Shown here piece after piece: positions 1 to 5,946 of a stretch of DNA of 5,946 nucleotides. The DNA comes from Oscillospiraceae bacterium (GTDB lineage Bacteria > Bacillota > Clostridia > Oscillospirales > Acutalibacteraceae). The notes beneath the pieces were generated by a model, which had not been told where the DNA came from, did not search any database, and worked only from the letters and a program-made list of their open reading frames with translations. Every line of letters begins with the position of its first letter. Positions within the stretch are counted from its first letter, which is position 1. The position numbers and the translations under genes were made by a program. The stretch lies in assembly GCA_031254555.1 (NCBI GenBank), contig JAIRUF010000053.1, forward strand, positions 1 through 5,946. Reading direction: 5' to 3'.

Positions 1-801
1 ATCAAAGAAGCCGTATGTATTGATACAAAAAGAGTATATGATTCCTGTGCGGATAAAGATTGCATATCAGATATACGAGTAATGTTTACAGATACTGCAC
101 AAGAAATTATTGATCATTCAACTACAGTAAAATGCCGCGGCTGCGAACTATTAAATTGTTTCATAGACGTTGAAGAAGTACCGTTTAACAGAGGATTTTA
201 TACGGTAGACATCACCTTCTTCTTTAAAGTAAGGCTGGATGCGTTTGTTAATTCAGTTGCGTCTCCAAGGCACATAAGCGGTCTTGTAGATTTTTCCAAG
301 AAGTGCATACTTTATGGAAGTGACGGAAGAGTAAAAGTGTTCTCTTCAGAGTATTCCATGGATGAGTACGACGATCAATTACCACCGTCTATAAGTAATC
401 CGATAGCTAAGGTTCAAGCGGTTGATCCAATATGCCTTGAAGCAAAATTGTGCAGCCCTTGTGAGTGCCGCCACTGCCATCATACATGTGGATTCTCAAA
501 TATACCACTATGTGTTTGCAGGCAGTTTAACGGAGCATTTGCCCCTTATGAATCAGAAGAAAGTGCGGTTGTTGTAACTCTGGGATTGTTTACCATTGTT
601 CAGCTGGAAAGAGATGTACAAATTCTCATACCGGCATATGACTTCTGCGTACCAAACAAAGAGTGCACATGTGACACAGAAGATCCATGTGACTCCTTCA
701 GAAAGATCAGATTCCCTCTTGAGGAGTTCTTCCCGCCCAGTGCAGGAGAATTAGGAGAAGTTCATGATCTAAAGTTTGATAAAAGTTGCGGATGCAGATA
801 A
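1..801 (+). CDS. Conserved cysteine-rich protein of unknown function, 5' end cut by the window
   Basis: The frame is open from base 1 and reads IKEAVCIDTKRVYDSC before the first ATG at 82. I recognise this opening, and the downstream blocks VTLGLFTIVQLERDVQ and KIRFPLEEFFPP, from an uncharacterised family seen in many Clostridia. The ATG at 82 is therefore internal, and the true start probably lies only a few codons left of the window. The 266 visible residues hold about 21 cysteines. The densest group is at nt 451-519 (CSPCECRHCHHTC followed by CVC), with a second at nt 646-690 (CVPNKECTCDTEDPC) and a C-terminal CGCR. There is no signal peptide or membrane segment in the visible part. The clusters resemble metal-binding or disulfide-forming sites, but that is inference, and no enzymatic motif is visible. 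It is transcribed alone as far as can be seen and ends at a hairpin terminator. The reading frame is certain; the function is unknown. Confidence 0.85.
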   Translation: MKEAVCIDTKRVYDSCADKDCISDIRVMFTDTAQEIIDHSTTVKCRGCELLNCFIDVEEVPFNRGFYTVDITFFFKVRLDAFVNSVASPRHISGLVDFSKKCILYGSDGRVKVFSSEYSMDEYDDQLPPSISNPIAKVQAVDPICLEAKLCSPCECRHCHHTCGFSNIPLCVCRQFNGAFAPYESEESAVVVTLGLFTIVQLERDVQILIPAYDFCVPNKECTCDTEDPCDSFRKIRFPLEEFFPPSAGELGEVHDLKFDKSCGCR

Positions 802-806
802 TTGAC

Positions 807-848
807 TAAAAAACAAACCGCTGGCTTGAGCCGGCGGTTTTGTTTTTT
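807..848 (+). terminator. Rho-independent terminator of the cysteine-rich gene, probably bidirectional
   Basis: The core stem is CCGCTGGC (818-825) with GCCGGCGG (830-837), one G-T wobble and a TTGA loop. It is flanked by an A-run on the left (807-817) and a T-rich run on the right (838-848). It starts 5 nt after the stop codon. Because both flanks are A/T tracts, the minus-strand transcript also ends in a U-run, so it could also stop transcription from the convergent lipoprotein gene that ends at 952. Confidence 0.9.
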
Positions 849-951
849 AGAGAAACAGATTCCGTTTGCATTGTATCACAAGAAAAGACAACCTCTTACA
901 AAATATATAGTTTATGTCAGCGGCATTGTTTGAGAATAGACAACCGGAAGA

Positions 952-1386
952 TCAGTACCCATAGTCATCAACCTTCCATTTATCCGTTTCGCTGTCCCGA
1001 ATCAACATCCAGTTCCAGTCAGTATACATAAAATCGGTGTTAAAACCGCTGTCACCTCTGGGGGATCCAGCATAAAAATCAGAGAATAAAATGATGACAT
1101 TTTCCCGCTTTACTCCATTGACTGAACCTCTTCCGGTGGACATATAACTGTCAGCATGATTATCAGATCCAGCTTCATCATACCATATTTTCCTTAAGTC
1201 ACAGCCGTTAAAGTTCTTGAACTTTTTCAAAACTGTGTTGATAGCTGACTTGACTTCGGCTTCACTGAACTTGACGGAACTGCCGTAGTCAATTTCTGCG
1301 CCGCTTGTTTTACCAGCGTTACTTTCACATGCGGATAAAGATATACACAACAACAAAAGAAATAAAAAAATGAGCGGTCGTTTCAT
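952..1386 (-). CDS. Small secreted lipoprotein of unknown function (144 aa)
   Basis: The protein begins MKRPLIFLFLLLLCISLSAC. This is a two-basic-residue n-region, a long leucine-rich core and a lipobox LSAC with the acylated cysteine at residue 20, so it should be exported by Sec, cut by signal peptidase II and anchored to the outer face of the membrane. The mature part is about 124 residues, has no further membrane segment and ends with an aromatic-rich block (YTDWNWMLIRDSE, then WKVDDYGY). I recognise this ending from many short clostridial lipoproteins but cannot assign a domain or function. An upstream in-frame ATG at 1449 is rejected as the start: it lies inside the -35 box of a good promoter, it would bury the signal peptide, and the ATG at 1386 has a strong GGGGGAG site 6 nt upstream. 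It is a single-gene unit between its own promoter and the terminator shared with the cysteine-rich gene. Confidence 0.88.
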   Translation of the reverse strand: MKRPLIFLFLLLLCISLSACESNAGKTSGAEIDYGSSVKFSEAEVKSAINTVLKKFKNFNGCDLRKIWYDEAGSDNHADSYMSTGRGSVNGVKRENVIILFSDFYAGSPRGDSGFNTDFMYTDWNWMLIRDSETDKWKVDDYGY

Positions 1387-1392
1387 AGAAGT

Positions 1393-1399
1393 CTCCCCC
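1393..1399 (-). promoter_or_regulatory. Ribosome binding site that fixes the lipoprotein start
   Basis: On the minus strand GGGGGAG is followed by a 6-nt spacer and then ATG at 1386. No comparable site precedes the upstream in-frame ATG at 1449, so this decides the start codon. Confidence 0.8.
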
Positions 1400-1420
1400 A
1401 AATATAATCTATTCGGGTTT

Positions 1421-1449
1421 ATTATATTATTAAAACATATACAGTGCAA
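1421..1449 (-). promoter_or_regulatory. Sigma-A-type promoter of the lipoprotein gene
   Basis: On the minus strand there is a consensus -10 TATAAT (1421-1426), 17 bp from a weak -35 TTGCAC (1444-1449, matching TTG of TTGACA). Transcription would start near 1414, leaving a leader of about 28 nt that includes the GGGGGAG site. The promoter lies just past the groEL terminator, so the lipoprotein gene is independent of the chaperonin operon. Confidence 0.7.
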
Positions 1450-1477
1450 GTACGTATATGATCTCAGTTGAAATAAT

Positions 1478-1517
1478 AAAACCCTCTGATACAGTTTGAA
1501 CTGTATCAGGGGGTTTT
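1478..1517 (-). terminator. Rho-independent terminator of groES-groEL
   Basis: The left arm (1478-1495, AAAACCCTCTGATACAGT) pairs with the right arm (1500-1517) with a single T-G wobble and a TTGA loop, giving a long stem of about 18 bp. On the minus strand the hairpin is followed by GGGTTTTATTATTT, a good U-rich tail. It begins about 34 nt after the groEL stop codon and closes the chaperonin operon. Confidence 0.92.
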
Positions 1518-1551
1518 CTGTGCTGAATATTTTTATAGGTGCGCTTTAATC

Positions 1552-3207
<1,656 letters not shown>

Positions 3208-3226
3208 TTATTATTTAGGTTATATC

Positions 3227-3547
<321 letters not shown>

Positions 3548-3574
3548 TTAGCACTCGCTTATATTGAGTGCCAA
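3548..3574 (-). promoter_or_regulatory. CIRCE operator (HrcA binding site) of groES-groEL
   Basis: The inverted repeat has arms TTAGCACTC (3548-3556) and GAGTGCCAA (3566-3574) separated by exactly 9 bases. It matches the CIRCE consensus TTAGCACTC-N9-GAGTGCTAA in 17 of 18 arm positions; the one change is a C for T in the arm nearer the promoter. It lies at the predicted transcription start and in the 5' leader, the usual place for repression by HrcA, which is relieved on heat stress. HrcA itself is not in the window. Confidence 0.96.
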
Positions 3575-3578
3575 ACTT

Positions 3579-3607
3579 ATTGTAGACATAATTTGGATAA
3601 AAATCAA
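3579..3607 (-). promoter_or_regulatory. Sigma-A-type promoter of groES-groEL
   Basis: On the minus strand there is a -35 TTGATT (3602-3607; 4 of 6 matches) and a -10 TACAAT (3579-3584; 5 of 6) with a 17-bp spacer. The predicted start, about 7 nt past the -10, falls at the edge of the CIRCE repeat, so HrcA bound there would block initiation or clearance. Confidence 0.85.
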
Positions 3608-3632
3608 GCACATTTTCTAAAATTTACAATTA

Positions 3633-3653
3633 TGTAATATTTCTTGCATTACA
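3633..3653. repeat. Short inverted repeat over the promoter of the Wzy-like gene (possible operator)
   Basis: TGTAAT (3633-3638) and ATTACA (3648-3653) form a perfect 6-bp dyad with a 9-bp spacer that covers the proposed -35 box at 3644-3649. A further TTACA at 3624-3628 gives a third related half-site. The position suits an operator, but the sequence is AT-rich and the arms are short, so chance is quite possible. Confidence 0.3.
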
Positions 3654-3672
3654 GGTGACACTCAAGTATAAT
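3644..3672 (+). promoter_or_regulatory. Sigma-A-type promoter of the Wzy-like gene
   Basis: A -35 TTGCAT (3644-3649; only the TTG matches well) is followed after 17 bp by a consensus -10 TATAAT (3667-3672). A start near 3679 gives a leader of about 30 nt containing AAAGGAAG (3694-3701), which sits 8 nt before the ATG. A second TATAAT at 3683-3688 has no -35 at proper spacing. It is back-to-back with the groES promoter, the two -35 boxes being about 36 bp apart. Confidence 0.65.
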
Positions 3673-3709
3673 AAACATCGAATATAATCAAATAAAGGAA
3701 GACTTTTAC

Positions 3710-5089
3710 ATGGAGAGTAAACTTAGTAAAGCTATAAATAAAATCAATGATTTTCTCATTACAGAAAAATTTATGGCTGCGGTCTTTGTACTTGCTGCCG
3801 TTTTTATATTAACCCGGCAAATTGTGATTGGCACGCTGGTGTTTATTGTTTTTACGGCGCTTGTTTTAATTTTTTGCAGCGATGTGATAGCGACAACGCT
3901 TCCGTTTATGATTTTATCCTGCTTCGCGGCTAAAAACAGCCATGCTTTTGAAAATTTTAAAGGCTATTGGTGGCTTAGTTTATTGATGATTGCCGCCCTT
4001 GTATTTCACTTTGCAGCATTTGTAAAAAAAGAAGATTTTTCTTTTGGGAGGAGCTTTTGGCCTCTGCTTGCTGTTTCTGTTGCGGTAACGCTTGGCGGGA
4101 CAGGAATTATTACAGCGCCGGAATATTTCTCAGGAGTGTCTGTTTATAACACAATAGGTTTAGGATTTGGTATGCTTTTTTCATACATATTATTAAACGC
4201 GTTGATAAAGCCAAGCGACAAATACGTATTTAGCGAACGGTTTACAAATATAATGGTCATCACAGCCGTTTTTGCCTGCTTCATGATAGTCCACCATTAT
4301 ATTATCAATATTGCAAGCTTTATTGATAAACCGCAGATATTGCAGTTCCAGTGGCGCAATAACATATCTACAATGCTCATGATAACTATGCCGTTTGTTT
4401 TTAAAAAAGCGACAAAAAGGACCTCATATATATTCTTTGCCTTTTTTATTATCCTGTGCCTTTTGCTTGCCGGTTCAAGGGGCGGAATGCTTTTTGGACT
4501 TATCGAGTTTGTAATATGTTGCATAACGGTTCTGGCGGTGGACCGCAAGCATACAAAGCGATACCTTGCAATATACCTTACGGCCTTAGCGTGTGTCGTT
4601 ATTGCAACGCCGGCTTTATTGGTGTTTGTGCGAGTCACATTAGAGCGCTTTATCTCGTTCGACCAAAATGAAATCAGGATTGGGCTTTTTTCCAGAGCCA
4701 TTGAGGACTTTCGGGCAAACCCCATGTTTGGCAGGGGGCTTGGGTATATGGGCAACCGAGATATACATAAATCGGCGGAGTTTGCGCTGTGCTGGTATCA
4801 TTCAAGCCCGTTCCAAGTTATCGGCAGTTTTGGGGTAATGGGAATTTTTGCCTATATATTTATTTTTGTTAACAGGGTTTATATATTTATAAAAACAAGG
4901 AAAAACTTTTTTTCCATAACTTTATTTTTATCTTATATAGGTCTGGAACTTATGTCTTTGGTTAATCCGGGAATTTTTATACCCGTTCCTTACTTATTTA
5001 TAGTGACTATGATGTTTGTGATAATGGATAAGATTAAGCTGCAAAGTGACATTGACGAATATCGGGAAATGAAAAAGATAAAAAATTGA
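3710..5089 (+). CDS. O-antigen ligase/polymerase family (Wzy/WaaL-like) polytopic membrane protein, 459 aa
   Basis: Family members transfer or polymerise lipid-linked glycans on the outer face of the membrane; in Gram-positives they act in capsule, exopolysaccharide or teichoic-type glycan assembly. Hydrophobic segments fill residues 21-308 and 370-440, about 12 in all, between short lysine-rich ends. The Wzy_C hallmarks are present in order: GSRGG at 255-259 in a membrane segment (AGSRGGMLFG); a large loop at about 309-370 holding RIGLFSRAIEDFRANPMFGRG, with the NP-x-FG-x-G pattern at 337-343; and WYHSSPFQVIGSFGVMG from residue 362, where His364 aligns with the conserved loop histidine of the family. 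The loop arginines and histidine are the expected functional residues. It stands alone: divergent from groES, convergent with the deacetylase, and with no glycosyltransferase or flippase beside it, so the substrate cannot be told. Superfamily membership is well supported; the choice between ligase and polymerase is open. Confidence 0.85.
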   Translation: MESKLSKAINKINDFLITEKFMAAVFVLAAVFILTRQIVIGTLVFIVFTALVLIFCSDVIATTLPFMILSCFAAKNSHAFENFKGYWWLSLLMIAALVFHFAAFVKKEDFSFGRSFWPLLAVSVAVTLGGTGIITAPEYFSGVSVYNTIGLGFGMLFSYILLNALIKPSDKYVFSERFTNIMVITAVFACFMIVHHYIINIASFIDKPQILQFQWRNNISTMLMITMPFVFKKATKRTSYIFFAFFIILCLLLAGSRGGMLFGLIEFVICCITVLAVDRKHTKRYLAIYLTALACVVIATPALLVFVRVTLERFISFDQNEIRIGLFSRAIEDFRANPMFGRGLGYMGNRDIHKSAEFALCWYHSSPFQVIGSFGVMGIFAYIFIFVNRVYIFIKTRKNFFSITLFLSYIGLELMSLVNPGIFIPVPYLFIVTMMFVIMDKIKLQSDIDEYREMKKIKN

Positions 5090-5104
5090 ATAAATAGCTA
5101 AACA

Positions 5105-5132
5105 AAGGGGGCCGGCATATGCCGGCCCCCTT
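5105..5132. terminator. Perfect 28-bp palindrome, terminator shared by two convergent genes
   Basis: AAGGGGGCCGGCAT and its exact reverse complement abut at 5118/5119, folding as a GC-rich stem of about 12 bp with an ATAT loop. It begins 15 nt after the stop of the Wzy-like gene and lies about 70 nt beyond the stop of the deacetylase on the other strand. The trailing tract is better on the minus strand (CTTTGTTT) than on the plus strand (CTTAAAAG), so termination may be more efficient for the deacetylase transcript. Confidence 0.85.
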
Positions 5133-5201
5133 AAAAGCAAGTTTTGGGATTTAACCTTTGCAGAACAGATTATGCTGTCTATGCAGATAAAAATTAAAGA
5201 T

Positions 5202-5946
5202 TCAGTATATAAGTATTTTGCTGAAAAAATCCTCGCTGGAGATTCCATGTGGACGGCTAAAGCGGCCTAAATTCATTAAATCCTCTTTACGGCTTACGGT
5301 ATTAACTTTTGGTTCGTAGGTAAGGATGGCGCTGTATCCCATGTTGCCGATAATGCCTTTTGTCTCTTCTGTAATATATCCGTAAGGAGCTGCAAATGTG
5401 TTCGGCTTTGTGCCTGTACATTTAAAGATCAGTTTGCCGTTTTTACTGAGATCCTCCATCAAAGCCGTGCGGTATGCAGCAAAAGTTTCATCAGTTTTTT
5501 TAAGTACGCCTATCCGGCTGCCGGATTGATTGTGCATATTGTAAGAATGATCCTGCAGTTCAATGTTTGGACTTTTACTCATTTCAGTTATCTTCTCCCA
5601 TGAGAGATATGTATATCCGGCAGTGTTGTGATCAAGATCAGAAAAATAGTCGATATAAGCTCCGACTACAGGTACAACGGCACAGGCGTTATACTTTATC
5701 AATATGGGGTATGCATGATTGTATACGCTTTCAAATCCGTCGTCAAAGGTTATTATCACAGGCTTTTGAGGCAGTTCACTTCCCTTTAATATGTAGTTTA
5801 TAAGTTTTGTCATCGTTATGGGTGTATAACCTTTTTCATAAATAAAGGCAAGATCGCTTTCAAATTGATCAGGTGTTATGGTGTGGGAACTTAGACTGGC
5901 TTGCTGGTAGGATATATTGTGATACATAATTATTGGAACTGTGACA
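5202..5946 (-). CDS. NodB-type polysaccharide deacetylase family protein, 5' end cut by the window
   Basis: Family members are metal-dependent carbohydrate esterases (CE4) that remove N-acetyl groups from peptidoglycan or exported glycans, mostly outside the cell. The frame stays open to the right edge and reads VTVPII before the MYHNIS that carries the first visible ATG (5927). VPIIMYH is the usual start of the catalytic domain, so that Met is internal, and an N-terminal export signal or anchor is probably missing. Counting from that Met: TFDDG at 60-64 supplies the catalytic and metal-binding aspartates (62, 63); HSYNMH at 127-132 holds the metal histidines; FAAPYG at 178-183 corresponds to motif 3; and LGRFSRPHGISSEDFF closes the domain. 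The histidine motif has three residues between HS and the second His position (H-S-x-x-x-H) rather than the classic H-[ST]-x-x-H. The catalytic domain appears complete at its C-terminus. Substrate is not determinable; the neighbouring Wzy-like gene hints at a surface glycan. Confidence 0.92.
   Translation of the reverse strand, partial: VTVPIIMYHNISYQQASLSSHTITPDQFESDLAFIYEKGYTPITMTKLINYILKGSELPQKPVIITFDDGFESVYNHAYPILIKYNACAVVPVVGAYIDYFSDLDHNTAGYTYLSWEKITEMSKSPNIELQDHSYNMHNQSGSRIGVLKKTDETFAAYRTALMEDLSKNGKLIFKCTGTKPNTFAAPYGYITEETKGIIGNMGYSAILTYEPKVNTVSRKEDLMNLGRFSRPHGISSEDFFSKILIY

Noticed and set aside
840..1031. 63-codon plus-strand open frame after the first terminator
   Set aside because: It starts inside the terminator U-tract, runs into the antisense of the lipoprotein gene and has no conserved features.
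48..1341. A 13-nt word (TGCGGATAAAGAT) present near 48-60 and again near 1329-1341
   Set aside because: Both copies lie in unrelated coding contexts in opposite-strand genes, with no extension of identity; treated as coincidence.
1387..1449. N-terminal extension of the lipoprotein from the ATG at 1449
   Set aside because: It would overlap the -35 and -10 boxes and put 21 residues before a textbook lipoprotein signal peptide; the ATG at 1386 has the ribosome binding site.
4297..4755. 152-codon minus-strand open frame inside the Wzy-like gene
   Set aside because: It is antisense to a gene with clear family motifs, and its translation shows no recognisable domain or supporting ribosome binding site.
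4994..5248. 84-codon minus-strand open frame over the palindrome
   Set aside because: It spans the shared terminator and overlaps the ends of two well-supported genes; no family resemblance.

Overview
The window reads as chromosomal DNA from a low-to-medium-GC Gram-positive anaerobe of the class Clostridia (Bacillota). Four things point there: a groES-groEL operon with a CIRCE operator, strong GGAGG-type ribosome binding sites with sigma-A-like promoters, a cysteine-rich protein of a family I associate with clostridia, and a small secreted lipoprotein of clostridial style. I see no mobile element, CRISPR array, rRNA or tRNA, and no gene-free stretch over 300 bases.

Layout, left to right. (1) Positions 1-801, plus strand: a cysteine-rich conserved protein of unknown function. 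Its frame is open at the left edge, so the first few codons are probably missing. It is followed by a hairpin terminator (about 807-848) that can work in both directions. (2) Positions 952-1386, minus strand: a small lipoprotein with its own promoter (1421-1449). (3) Positions 1478-1517: the groEL terminator. (4) Positions 1552-3511, minus strand: the chaperonin operon groES-groEL, with a sigma-A-type promoter at 3579-3607 and a CIRCE operator at 3548-3574, which predicts repression by HrcA. (5) Positions 3710-5089, plus strand: a polytopic membrane protein of the O-antigen ligase/polymerase (Wzy/WaaL-like) superfamily, divergent from groES and with its own promoter (3644-3672). (6) Positions 5105-5132: a perfect palindrome that acts as a shared terminator between convergent genes. 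(7) Positions 5202-5946, minus strand: a NodB-type polysaccharide deacetylase cut by the right edge of the window.

The chaperonin operon is the housekeeping core. Around it are single-gene units for envelope or surface functions: a lipoprotein, a glycan polymerase/ligase-like protein and a glycan deacetylase. Each has its own promoter and/or terminator, so they are not an obvious operon. A functional link between the glycan polymerase-like protein and the deacetylase is only suggested by adjacency. I found no convincing novel multi-gene system. The least explained items are the cysteine-rich protein, the lone Wzy-like protein beside groESL, and a TGTAAT/ATTACA dyad over that gene's promoter.
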